NCBI RefSeq assembly: GCF_040544555.1
Contig: NZ_JBEPKD010000003.1
Location: forward strand, 1-64,000
Direction of reading: 5' to 3'
DNA length: 64,000 nt
Source of the DNA: Halalkalibacter oceani
Lineage (GTDB): Bacteria; Bacillota; Bacilli; Bacillales; Bacillaceae_D
The notes under the pieces are model-generated. The model was given only the letters and a program-made list of their open reading frames with translations, was not told the DNA's origin and did not search any database. The position numbers and the translations under genes were made by a program. This document shows positions 7,567 through 15,737 of the stretch, piece after piece. How positions within the stretch are numbered: the first letter of the stretch is position 1; each line of letters begins with the position of its first letter.

Positions 7567-9121
7567 CATACTCGACAGCCCGTGTTTCCCGAATAACAGT
7601 GACTCGGATGTGACCCGGATACTCAAGTTCATCTTCAATTTTCTTCGTAATATCTCTGGCAAGCTTATGCGCAAGGGTATCATCGACCACATCAGGACGA
7701 ACCATGATCCGTACTTCACGACCTGCCTGAATCGCATATGTCTTCTCTACACCTTCAAACGATTCCGAGATCTCTTCCAGCTTCTCTAAGCGGCGAATAT
7801 ACGTTTCCAACGTTTCTCTTCGCGCTCCAGGACGGGCGGCAGATAACGCATCCGCTGCTGCCACAAGAGTGGCAATAATCGAAGTTGCCTCCGTATCGCC
7901 ATGATGGGAAGCAATCGAATTTATGACGACCGGGTGTTCCTTGTACTTCGTCGCCAGCTCGACGCCAATTTCAACATGGCTTCCTTCGACTTCATGATCA
8001 ATTGCTTTTCCGATATCATGAAGCAATCCGGCTCTTCTTGCCAGCTTCACATCTTCGCCAAGCTCAGCAGCCATCAGTCCTGTTAAATAAGCGACTTCCA
8101 TTGAATGCTTCAGCACGTTTTGTCCGTAGCTTGTACGGAATTTCAGACGGCCAAGAATCTTGATCAGGTCAGGATGCAAGCCAAGAATACCCATTTCAAA
8201 GGTTGCCTGCTCTCCATACTCACGAATCGCCTCATCGACCTCACGACGTGATTTATCGACCATTTCTTCAATTCGGGCCGGATGAATCCGACCATCCTGC
8301 ACGAGTTTTTCAAGAGCTGTACGGGCAATTTCACGGCGAATCGGATCAAACCCGGATAAAATAACAGCTTCCGGCGTATCATCGATAATAAGATCAATTC
8401 CCGTCAATGTTTCCAACGCACGAATATTTCTTCCTTCCCGTCCAATAATCCGGCCCTTCATTTCATCATTCGGCAATGTGACGACCGATACAGTCGTTTC
8501 AGCGACATGGTCGGCCGAACAGCGTTGAATGGCCAGTGACAGAATTTCTTTCGCCTTTTTATCAGCTTCTTCCTTCGCCTGTGTGAACCGTTCCTTCACA
8601 AGCAAAGCCGTTTCGTGCGCAAGCTCCTGTTCCACTTCGTGACGAATCGCGGTACGTGCTTCTTCGCGAGAAAATCCGGAAATACGCTCAAGCTCGGCTT
8701 GCTGCTTGGCCAAGATTTCCTCCACTTTGCTATTCATCTCTTCAATTTGTCGTTGTTTTTTGGTGAGAGATTCCTCCCTTTTTTCCAAAGACTCTTCTTT
8801 CTTATCTAAGGTTTCACTCTTCCGGTCAAGAATCTCTTCTTTTTGTACCAAACGATTCTCTTGTTTTTGAATCTCATTTCTTCGTTCACGAACCTCACGT
8901 TCAGCTTCAGTTCGAGCACGGTGCGCCTCATCCTTGATTTCTAAGAGCGCTTCCTTCTTACTCGCCTCGGCATCTCGCTTCGCATCATCAACAATTTGTT
9001 TTGCTGCATGTTCCGCACTGGAAATCTTTGCTTCAGCAATGGATTTTCGAACAAGATATCCAACAACTGCACTACCTGCAGAGACAACAAGCAAAATGGA
9101 GATGAGCCATATATAATCCAT
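7559..9121 (-). CDS. rny: Ribonuclease Y
   Basis: A 520-residue membrane-anchored endoribonuclease that starts the decay of most mRNAs in Bacillus. An N-terminal transmembrane helix (about 3-23) is followed by a long charged coiled coil (about 30-190, many EKR heptads). Next comes a KH domain containing GREGRNIRALE (about 227-237) and an HD hydrolase domain with LLHDIGKAID (His368-Asp369). Length and layout match B. subtilis Rny. Its accessory factor gene ricA and the phosphodiesterase gene ymdB lie in the same neighbourhood. It is separated from the split SbcC genes by about 160 bp without recognisable features. Confidence 0.97.
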   Translation of the reverse strand: MDYIWLISILLVVSAGSAVVGYLVRKSIAEAKISSAEHAAKQIVDDAKRDAEASKKEALLEIKDEAHRARTEAEREVRERRNEIQKQENRLVQKEEILDRKSETLDKKEESLEKREESLTKKQRQIEEMNSKVEEILAKQQAELERISGFSREEARTAIRHEVEQELAHETALLVKERFTQAKEEADKKAKEILSLAIQRCSADHVAETTVSVVTLPNDEMKGRIIGREGRNIRALETLTGIDLIIDDTPEAVILSGFDPIRREIARTALEKLVQDGRIHPARIEEMVDKSRREVDEAIREYGEQATFEMGILGLHPDLIKILGRLKFRTSYGQNVLKHSMEVAYLTGLMAAELGEDVKLARRAGLLHDIGKAIDHEVEGSHVEIGVELATKYKEHPVVINSIASHHGDTEATSIIATLVAAADALSAARPGARRETLETYIRRLEKLEEISESFEGVEKTYAIQAGREVRIMVRPDVVDDTLAHKLARDITKKIEDELEYPGHIRVTVIRETRAVEYAK

Positions 9122-9283
9122 ACTCTTTCACCTCCCCTTGCTATCTAATTGTTGGGTTTCAAATTTGTCATACTTTCATTAATTAAAAACGTTAGAACAT
9201 GTAGACATGATCGCGGAAAAGATAAATATGACACAAAAAATTTACCGCATTCCACTTAATTTTATAGCCCACCCTGTCCAATG

Positions 9284-9955
9284 TCAAGTGTTGTCAATTT
9301 CAGTGACTGCGCTGATTCCGTCATGAATCGCAACCTCGTACGCTTTGTCACCGGACTGGGCGAGGTGGTAGTTATGCGTAATCATGATAATCTGCCGCTT
9401 AAACATCGTGCTTAATGATTTTAAGAATTCATATAAATAAAGGACATATTCACCCGAAACATGCTTGCCCGGCTCATCGAGCAAAAGAGACCCTGACCGT
9501 TTCGGCTGGACCGTTTCAAGCAAAGCGACGCGTAAAGCGAGCGTCACGATATCGACGACACCGCCGCCGCGGGAATCCTGCGGCCTCGTTTTCACCTTGA
9601 CCCCTTCATATTCCGAGACAACGTAAAATTCAGCTACCGCCTTGCTCCCGTGTTCTTCCAATTCAATTTGAAAGGAAAAAAGCGGACCAAACACATATTG
9701 GAGCGCGTTCGTCACCAGCGTCTCAATCTGCTGTTTGGCCTGCTCTCTCGCATACTCGGCCGACTGCTGCAACAGCACGCGCGCTTTTTCATATGTATCG
9801 ATCGTGTCCAGATAGCCATCGAGTTCCTTCCGTCTCGCTTTGATTTGCTCTTCCAGCAAGGCGCGCTCAGCATCAAGCCTCGTCCACTGGTCGTACGCCT
9901 TCTTCTGCCGCTGCTCAAGCCTCGCAAGACGTGCTGCAAGCTCACTCATGTTCAA
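9284..9955 (-). CDS. SbcC/Rad50-like ATPase, C-terminal half (separate gene)
   Basis: A 223-residue protein that carries only the second half of an ABC-type SMC/Rad50 ATPase. About 80 residues of coiled coil are followed by a globular lobe with a signature-like SRGGG (about 128-132, then DIVTLALRVALLE), a Walker B LLLDEPGK (157-164) and the switch-like MITHN. It lacks a Walker A, which is supplied by the gene two positions upstream. The start is taken as TTG at 9955 because AAAGGA lies five bases before it; the ATG at 9949 is possible. It overlaps the preceding small gene by about 14 nt. Likely role: DNA-end processing with the SbcD-like nuclease (inference). Confidence 0.85.
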   Translation of the reverse strand: MNMSELAARLARLEQRQKKAYDQWTRLDAERALLEEQIKARRKELDGYLDTIDTYEKARVLLQQSAEYAREQAKQQIETLVTNALQYVFGPLFSFQIELEEHGSKAVAEFYVVSEYEGVKVKTRPQDSRGGGVVDIVTLALRVALLETVQPKRSGSLLLDEPGKHVSGEYVLYLYEFLKSLSTMFKRQIIMITHNYHLAQSGDKAYEVAIHDGISAVTEIDNT

Positions 9956-10190
9956 CCAATTCCTTTGGAATCAGCTCCCATGTCTCAGCTAGCGATCTGT
10001 CTATTTCCTGCTCCAGCCGCTGAATCTCCTGTTCCAGTTCCTCCGGCTTCACTCCCAGCTCCTCCAGCTCAGCCAAAAGACGGCTTTTCTGATTTTCCAG
10101 CTCTTCCAGCTTCGCTTCGGCCCGATACCGCATATCGCGCGCCTTATCGATCGCTTTTTTCATTTGTGCGAGCTGTTGTTCGATTGTCAT
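9942..10190 (-). CDS. small coiled-coil protein within the split SbcC operon
   Basis: An 82-residue protein made almost wholly of charged heptads (MTIEQQLAQMKKAIDKA at the start; EELEQEIQRLEQEID later), so it should form one long helix. No catalytic motif is seen. It lies between the N half and C half of the split SbcC/Rad50 ATPase, 12 nt after one and overlapping the other, with a GAGGGTGATTGTATG-type start region. It could provide part of the descending coiled-coil arm that a normal single-chain SbcC carries in its second half. That role is inference; the family is not one I recognise by name. Confidence 0.75.
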   Translation of the reverse strand: MTIEQQLAQMKKAIDKARDMRYRAEAKLEELENQKSRLLAELEELGVKPEELEQEIQRLEQEIDRSLAETWELIPKELVEHE

Positions 10191-10202
10191 ACAATCACCC
10201 TC

Positions 10203-11630
10203 TTATTCTGATTTCGTATGGCCACAGATCGACTGTCCGCAAGTAGGGCATGTCCCGATCTCAAGCAAACGCTGGCGCCAGCGTTCCTCAGCCTGTTCCT
10301 CTTCGGCCTGCTGCGAAGCAATAAAACGCCGCCCTTCCTTAATCCGTTCGCTGCATTCTTTCAGTCGCCCATGCAGCTGCTTTAGCTGTTCAAGCTTTGT
10401 GTGCCGTTCGGCGATCGCCGCCTGTCTTTCAGTCATGCTATCAAGCTGCGGCAGCGTATCAAGCAGCTCTGTCAGCTTCTTCTGCTGCATCTCATAGGCC
10501 GTAACCTGCTGCCTCAACCTTTGCAGCTGAGCGAGCCGCTGCTGCCTGCCGGCGATGCGCTCCATTGTCGCCTCGTCAACCTCGCTGCTGAACGCCGTTT
10601 GCTTTATTTTCCTCAACGCCTGCTCTTCTTCCTGCCGCAGGCGCTGAAAAAGCTGAGCGATTTTTTTCAGTGAATGAAGGCGCTCGACCTGAGCGAGCAC
10701 AATGCTGTGCTTCTCGCCGGCCTGCCGGACCTCCGCTGTCTTCTCGATCCAGAGGCGGCAAACTTCACTCGCTTTGCGCACCTCCTCCCATCTTGCCTGC
10801 AAATGCTGAAACTGGACAAGCTGCTGACGTGAACCTGAAAGCATTTGCCATGCCTGCTGCCACTGGTCGGCCGGCTTGACAAGCTCGAGACGCTTGGAGA
10901 TCGTTTCCTGTTCAAGCTGAAGCCGCTGCTGCTGCTGACGCAACTGTTCAAGCTGCTCTTTTTTTTGCAGCTTTGCTTTGATCGTTTGCACCCCTTGTTC
11001 TGTTTGATCGAGCCGTTCTTTCATGGCCGGGAGCGACTGATACGGTTCAAGCTCCCCCTCCAGCTTTTCGATCAGCTGCTCCTCCTGCTTCAACTGCTGC
11101 CTCAGCTGGGCAAGGTCCTTTGATGTATCGCGAATCGCCATGTCGAGAAAGTGGGCGCCGCTGATCCGCCCAAGCGCTTTCGCCCGAACGGTATTGGTCT
11201 GTTCAAGCAAAAAGGGCCCATCTAATTGCTGAGACAGATGAAGCATCAGTTCATGGTCGTGGTCAATCCGCATCGCTCCCATTCCGTGCGCTTCGAGCAC
11301 CTCCTCAGGAACGTGGATGCCAAACCCTTCGAGGATCAAGTCTTCCTCACCGTTTTTTTGAATTGTATAGCGGTTTTTCGATGATGTTCTTTCGCGGATG
11401 ATTGTTGTGCCATGATCAAAGCTGACGGTTACCCGGACAAAATCAGCGCCGACGCGGATAAAGTCGCTCCCGCGCGGCTGATTGTACAGCGCCCAGCGGA
11501 TTCCTCTAAGAATCGCCGTTTTCCCGCTGTCCGACTGGCCGACAAGGACGTTCAGTCCAGCATCAAATTCGAGATATGTGTCTAAATGCGACTGAAAATT
11601 TTCCAGACGTACTGAGTGAATATTAGCCAT
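10203..11630 (-). CDS. SbcC/Rad50-like ATPase, N-terminal half ending at a zinc hook
   Basis: A 475-residue protein with the N-terminal lobe of an SMC/Rad50 ATPase: RLENFQSH near the start and a Walker A GQSDSGKT at 31-38. A Q-loop-like region follows, then a coiled coil of roughly 270 residues (about 180-455). It ends with CPTCGQ (Cys461 and Cys464), the zinc-hook motif that sits mid-chain in ordinary SbcC/Rad50; here the protein stops 11 residues later. No signature motif or Walker B is present; these are in the gene at 9284-9955. It overlaps the SbcD-like gene by 8 nt, so the subunits should be made together. Intact frame; no sign of a recent frameshift. Confidence 0.87.
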   Translation of the reverse strand: MANIHSVRLENFQSHLDTYLEFDAGLNVLVGQSDSGKTAILRGIRWALYNQPRGSDFIRVGADFVRVTVSFDHGTTIIRERTSSKNRYTIQKNGEEDLILEGFGIHVPEEVLEAHGMGAMRIDHDHELMLHLSQQLDGPFLLEQTNTVRAKALGRISGAHFLDMAIRDTSKDLAQLRQQLKQEEQLIEKLEGELEPYQSLPAMKERLDQTEQGVQTIKAKLQKKEQLEQLRQQQQRLQLEQETISKRLELVKPADQWQQAWQMLSGSRQQLVQFQHLQARWEEVRKASEVCRLWIEKTAEVRQAGEKHSIVLAQVERLHSLKKIAQLFQRLRQEEEQALRKIKQTAFSSEVDEATMERIAGRQQRLAQLQRLRQQVTAYEMQQKKLTELLDTLPQLDSMTERQAAIAERHTKLEQLKQLHGRLKECSERIKEGRRFIASQQAEEEQAEERWRQRLLEIGTCPTCGQSICGHTKSE

Positions 11631-12612
11631 ATTCCCCGTCCTTCCATCCTTCTTCTACCTTTGTCATTCTTCGCAGCGCCTCCTGCTTCACCTTCTCATC
11701 GACGTTCTTAAGCGAAGCGATATCCTGAATAATCGCGCTCATATTCAGCGTTTGAAACTGCGAGCTTTCCTTCACCTGCTGGACAAAGCTGTGCAGCCGT
11801 TCTTCCTGATGGACCGCCTTTTCCAGAAACGAGCGGTCAAGCACCTCTTCTCCTTTTTGGGCGACCGTCACCTCGCGTTCTTCAAGCGAAATGCCTTCCT
11901 TTGAAATCGTTCCGAGCACGACCTTCGGCATTCGGCTGATTTCGGTCCAGTGGTTGTTAACCCGCGACAGAGCGCCCGGATTGCACATATACTTCCCGTT
12001 TCGCTCCTTGATTCCAAAGCCGCCGTGAAAATGTCCGGTCAAAATAATATCGGCCGTCGTTCCCCAAATATGGTCGATCAGCGTATGCGGAATGCCTTCA
12101 GGCAACGCCTTTTCAACAAGCATACTATGGACGATGTGAACGAGAATATCCGCCTCTGTTTCATTAACAGGGTAATAATCCAGCTTTGGATCGCGCTGGT
12201 CGAGATCATAATGATAAGGCTGGCCGCTAATCTGAACTTTCACCCCGTTTTTCTCAACCAGAACCGGCTGACCGGGATGAATAATTTTCATCACGCCGAA
12301 GGAATCCATTAAGCCGAGCATCGTCCGCGAAATCGTTTCGGGATTATGGCCGAACGTGTCATGATTTCCAGCTACGACATAGGTTGGCATCGCCGCCTTC
12401 ATAAAAATCTTGGCAAACTGGCCGACGACATTTGGCGCCAAATCGGGACGGTCAAAGACATCGCCGCCATGGAGCAGGACATCAACCTGTTCGCGATTCG
12501 CCAGCCCAACGACTTCTTCGAGCTTCGCTTTCAACGTCTCGACATACACATCAAGCCGGTTTTTCGGCGTCGTGCCGCGAATATGAGTATCGGTTACATA
12601 TAAAAATTTCAT
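11623..12612 (-). CDS. SbcD/Mre11-like metallophosphoesterase (DNA repair nuclease)
   Basis: A 329-residue calcineurin-fold nuclease. All metal-site motifs are seen: DTH (8-10), GGDVFD (49-54), GNHD (82-85), His162 (VHSM) and GHFH (193-196). The C-terminal roughly 90 residues are charged and helical and probably bind the partner ATPase. With the split SbcC-like proteins it should form an SbcCD/Mre11-Rad50 type complex that trims or opens DNA ends. An AATGGAGGCG ribosome site precedes the ATG. The gene lies just downstream of recA, separated by about 230 bp with a strong inverted repeat. It could instead be called YhaO-like; the context favours an SbcD role. Confidence 0.87.
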   Translation of the reverse strand: MKFLYVTDTHIRGTTPKNRLDVYVETLKAKLEEVVGLANREQVDVLLHGGDVFDRPDLAPNVVGQFAKIFMKAAMPTYVVAGNHDTFGHNPETISRTMLGLMDSFGVMKIIHPGQPVLVEKNGVKVQISGQPYHYDLDQRDPKLDYYPVNETEADILVHIVHSMLVEKALPEGIPHTLIDHIWGTTADIILTGHFHGGFGIKERNGKYMCNPGALSRVNNHWTEISRMPKVVLGTISKEGISLEEREVTVAQKGEEVLDRSFLEKAVHQEERLHSFVQQVKESSQFQTLNMSAIIQDIASLKNVDEKVKQEALRRMTKVEEGWKDGEYG

Positions 12613-12655
12613 TTTACGCCTCCATTGTCGGATACGCCCTTCGTAATCTAAACGG

Positions 12656-12695
12656 CAAAGCGAGCAGAAAGGAAATCCGTTCCCTGCTCGCTTTG
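12656..12695. terminator. perfect 12-bp inverted repeat between recA and the sbcD-like gene
   Basis: CAAAGCGAGCAG and CTGCTCGCTTTG flank a 16-base loop. It lies downstream of recA and just upstream of the sbcD-like start. Only short T-runs follow, so it may be a leaky terminator or a leader structure. A second small palindrome (CTTTTAGACG...CGTCAAAAG) lies about 20 bases further on at 12712-12732. Confidence 0.6.
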
Positions 12696-12844
12696 CAGAT
12701 TTTACCCGCCGCTTTTAGACGTGCGTCAAAAGGGAAGAAAGGAGTTGTACACACACCTTCCTCCCCGTTACTGACCGGCTCTTGTTCCGTCGGTTACCGG
12801 AACGTCCTGTTAGTAGATTGACAGATTTCCAGCGCCCATCAAGC

Positions 12845-13894
12845 CTATTTCAAATCAAATGGGATTTCCTCCGGAGCTTCTGCGCTGGCAGGCTCCACTG
12901 TAATCTCTTCATTCAGGCCGTAGTGATCTCGAATTAATGTTTCGATTTCTTCCATAATCGCTTCATTTTCCTTCAGGAACTGCTTTGCATTTTCCCGCCC
13001 TTGTCCAAGTCGTTCTTCGTTAAAAGAGTACCATGCTCCGCTCTTTTGCACAATATCAAGCTCAGAGGCGATATCTAAAATCGAACCTTCGCGCGAAATG
13101 CCTTCTCCATACATAATGTCAACTTCCGCCTGTTTGAAAGGAGGAGCTACTTTGTTTTTGACGACCTTAATTCTCGTTTTGTTTCCGACCATATCGTTGC
13201 CTTGCTTTAGCGTTTCAGCACGGCGCACTTCAAGCCGGACAGAGGAATAGAACTTCAGCGCACGTCCGCCCGGAGTCGTTTCCGGATTTCCGAACATGAC
13301 GCCGACCTTCTCACGAATCTGGTTAATAAAGATCGCAATCGTCTTTGATTTGTTGATCGCTCCGGACAGCTTCCGCAGCGCCTGGGACATCAGACGGGCC
13401 TGCAAACCGACGTGGCTGTCCCCCATGTCGCCTTCAATTTCCGCTTTCGGTACAAGGGCGGCCACACTGTCGATTACGATCATATCGACGGCGCCACTGC
13501 GCACGAGTGCCTCGGCGATTTCAAGCGCCTGTTCCCCCGTATCCGGCTGGGACAGCAGCAACTCGTCAATGTTTACGCCCAGCTTCTGCGCGTAAACCGG
13601 GTCGAGAGCATGCTCGGCATCAATAAAAGCCGCCTGGCCTCCCTGACGCTGGATTTCGGCAATCGCGTGAAGGGCGACCGTCGTTTTACCGGATGATTCA
13701 GGACCATATACCTCAATAACCCGGCCTTTCGGATAACCGCCCACTCCGAGGGCAATGTCAAGCGCGAGCGCGCCGCTGGAGACCGTCGAAACGCGCTGGT
13801 CCGTCTGTTCGCCGAGCTTCATAATCGAACCTTTCCCAAATTGTTTTTCGATCTGGCGCAATGCCATATCAAGAGCTGCTTTACGATCACTCAT
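12845..13894 (-). CDS. recA: RecA recombinase
   Basis: A 349-residue DNA strand-exchange ATPase and SOS coprotease. Walker A GPESSGKT is at about 64-71, VIDSVAALVP carries Walker B, and the INQIREK loop-2 segment and GGRALKFY block are intact. The ATG at 13894 (MSDRKAALDMALRQIEKQ) has AGGAGA eight bases upstream and matches the B. subtilis start; the ATG two codons earlier would sit on that site. A SigA-type promoter and a LexA box lie upstream, so it is probably SOS-controlled. The acidic tail (EAPEEIPFD) is usual. A helicase gene separates it from cinA, to which it is adjacent in B. subtilis. Confidence 0.98.
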   Translation of the reverse strand: MSDRKAALDMALRQIEKQFGKGSIMKLGEQTDQRVSTVSSGALALDIALGVGGYPKGRVIEVYGPESSGKTTVALHAIAEIQRQGGQAAFIDAEHALDPVYAQKLGVNIDELLLSQPDTGEQALEIAEALVRSGAVDMIVIDSVAALVPKAEIEGDMGDSHVGLQARLMSQALRKLSGAINKSKTIAIFINQIREKVGVMFGNPETTPGGRALKFYSSVRLEVRRAETLKQGNDMVGNKTRIKVVKNKVAPPFKQAEVDIMYGEGISREGSILDIASELDIVQKSGAWYSFNEERLGQGRENAKQFLKENEAIMEEIETLIRDHYGLNEEITVEPASAEAPEEIPFDLK

Positions 13895-13964
13895 TTCCAT
13901 CTCTCCTAATCATTAAAATATATAGGTAAGCCATAAAAAGCGAATCTATGTTTTGTTCTTTTCT

Positions 13965-13993
13965 ATCATACATCTTTTCATCCCATTTGCCAA
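13965..13993 (-). promoter_or_regulatory. SigA promoter of recA
   Basis: On the minus strand: TTGGCA, 17 bases, TATGAT. This is a near-consensus SigA promoter ending about 70 bases upstream of the recA start codon. Confidence 0.8.
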
Positions 13994-14002
13994 TAGTTTT
14001 TA

Positions 14003-14016
14003 CGAACATTCATTCG
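14003..14016. promoter_or_regulatory. LexA (DinR) box upstream of recA
   Basis: CGAACATTCATTCG matches the Bacillus SOS-box consensus CGAACNNNNGTTCG at all fixed positions but one. It lies ten bases upstream of the recA -35 element, a place where LexA binding would be expected to block transcription. Confidence 0.8.
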
Positions 14017-14060
14017 GGTTTGTTTACTGGAAACGCAAGGGAGGGGGAAAGAGGGAAAGG

Positions 14061-14100
14061 GGCCTGTCCGAAAGGGGATCGTTCCCTTTTCGGACAAGCC
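14061..14100 (-). terminator. terminator between the DEAD-box gene and recA (hairpin family A)
   Basis: GGCCTGTCCGAAAGGGGA pairs with TCCCTTTTCGGACAAGCC. A member of the dispersed hairpin family, oriented with the minus-strand genes. It separates the helicase transcript from the recA promoter. Confidence 0.7.
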
Positions 14101-14123
14101 CGAAGCCATAATGCTTGAAAGAT

Positions 14124-15737
14124 TTAACGCCGGGGTGCGGGAGATGGTTTGCGTTCGCGCTTCGGGCGCGGCTTGGCAGGCTCGAGGTTAACGCGCGCGC
14201 CATTAATGCGGGAGTAGCGTAACGCTTCATACACAAACGGAGCGACGTCTTCCGGCACTTCCACAAAAGTAAAGTTTTCAAAAATATCGATTCTGCCGAC
14301 CTCTTTCGCCGGAATGCCGACAAGCTCGGAAATTTCATCGGCGAGAATTTTCGGCGTCATATTGACATTGCGTCCGACATTGATAAAGAAGCGGATCATG
14401 CCTTTAGCGCCTCCGGTATCGCCGAAGTTGTAGCCCGCTTCATCGGCTGACGTGTCGGTTGAGAAGTTCATCCGCAACAGCGCTGAGACGACCTCTTCCG
14501 GCGTATGCTCGGCTAAAATTTCATGAACGAGCGGGGCAAACAGCTCGGCTTCTTTTCCGCCTGAGGCAATCGTGTCAGAGATCAGCTTCTTCCACGAGTT
14601 TTGCTGTTTTTCCACAACATCCTCGATCGTCGGCACGTCCTGCGATGGAATGCTCATCTTAATTTCCTGTTCAATCGAACGAAGATGCTTCATTTCCCGC
14701 GGTGTCACAAGTGTCAGTGCCAACCCCTTGCGTCCTGCGCGGCCTGTCCGTCCAATCCGGTGAACATAGCTTTCCGGATCCTGCGGAATGTCGTAGTTAA
14801 TGACATGCGTCACGTTCTCGACATCAATTCCCCGGGCTGCCACATCTGTCGCAATCAAAAATTCAATCGACGAATCGCGGAATTTTTTCATGACGGCATC
14901 GCGTTGAGGCTGGGTTAAGTCACCATGTAAACCGTCAGCCAAATACCCTCTCGCCTGGAGAGCCTCGGTCAGCTCGGCTACACCCTTTTTCGTCCGGCAG
15001 AACAAAATACCGAGCTCGACATCCTCGCTGTCAATAATCCGGCAGAGGGAGTCAATCTTATTCCGCTCAAGCACTTTATAATACATCTGGTTGATTAAAG
15101 GGGCCGTTACCTCTCCTTTATTAATGGAAACCGTTTTCGGCGAGTTCATATACTTGCGTGACAGCTTCTTAATCGCCGGAGGCATCGTCGCTGAAAACAA
15201 CAGCGTCTGCCGCTCATTATTCACCTGACGCAAAATCGCTTCAATATCATCAACAAACCCCATATCGAGCATTTCGTCGGCTTCATCAAGCACGACTGTA
15301 TGCACCTGGTCAAGCTTCAATGTCTGACGGCGCAAATGGTCGAGAATCCGCCCGGGCGTCCCGATCGCAACCTGGACTCCCTGCTTCAGCGCGCGGATTT
15401 GATGACCGATCGATTGCCCGCCGTATATCGGCAGCGTCCGGATGTTTTTGTAGGCCGACAGCTTCTGAAGCTCGCCGGACACCTGGATCGCCAGCTCGCG
15501 GGTCGGCGTTAAAATCAACGCTTGCACATAACGGTCAGCTGTAACTTTATCGACAATCGGAATTCCGAATGCCGCCGTCTTCCCTGTCCCTGTCTGAGCC
15601 TGCCCGACGACATCCCCTCCTTCTAAAATAACAGGGATGGCTTTCTCCTGAATCGGAGACGGCTCCTCAAAGCCCATGTCTTTAATTGCTCGCTTAATTA
15701 AGTCTGAAATTTGAAAGTCATTAAAATACATTGTCAT
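14124..15737 (-). CDS. DEAD-box RNA helicase with DbpA-type RNA-binding domain
   Basis: A 537-residue ATP-dependent RNA helicase. The Q motif (FEEPSPIQ), AQTGTGKT (47-54), PTRELA, DEAD (151-154), SAT (182-184) and the HRIGRTGRAG motif are all present. A C-terminal DbpA-like RNA-binding domain covers roughly 430-515 (KGMIRFFINVGRN...FTFVEVPED), with a basic tail (KPRPKRERKPS). Such proteins act in ribosome assembly and mRNA turnover (CshA/DeaD/DbpA group); which one this equals cannot be fixed from sequence alone. Its ATG overlaps the cinA stop as ATGA, so the two are probably translated together. In B. subtilis no helicase gene lies between cinA and recA. Confidence 0.92.
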   Translation of the reverse strand: MTMYFNDFQISDLIKRAIKDMGFEEPSPIQEKAIPVILEGGDVVGQAQTGTGKTAAFGIPIVDKVTADRYVQALILTPTRELAIQVSGELQKLSAYKNIRTLPIYGGQSIGHQIRALKQGVQVAIGTPGRILDHLRRQTLKLDQVHTVVLDEADEMLDMGFVDDIEAILRQVNNERQTLLFSATMPPAIKKLSRKYMNSPKTVSINKGEVTAPLINQMYYKVLERNKIDSLCRIIDSEDVELGILFCRTKKGVAELTEALQARGYLADGLHGDLTQPQRDAVMKKFRDSSIEFLIATDVAARGIDVENVTHVINYDIPQDPESYVHRIGRTGRAGRKGLALTLVTPREMKHLRSIEQEIKMSIPSQDVPTIEDVVEKQQNSWKKLISDTIASGGKEAELFAPLVHEILAEHTPEEVVSALLRMNFSTDTSADEAGYNFGDTGGAKGMIRFFINVGRNVNMTPKILADEISELVGIPAKEVGRIDIFENFTFVEVPEDVAPFVYEALRYSRINGARVNLEPAKPRPKRERKPSPAPRR

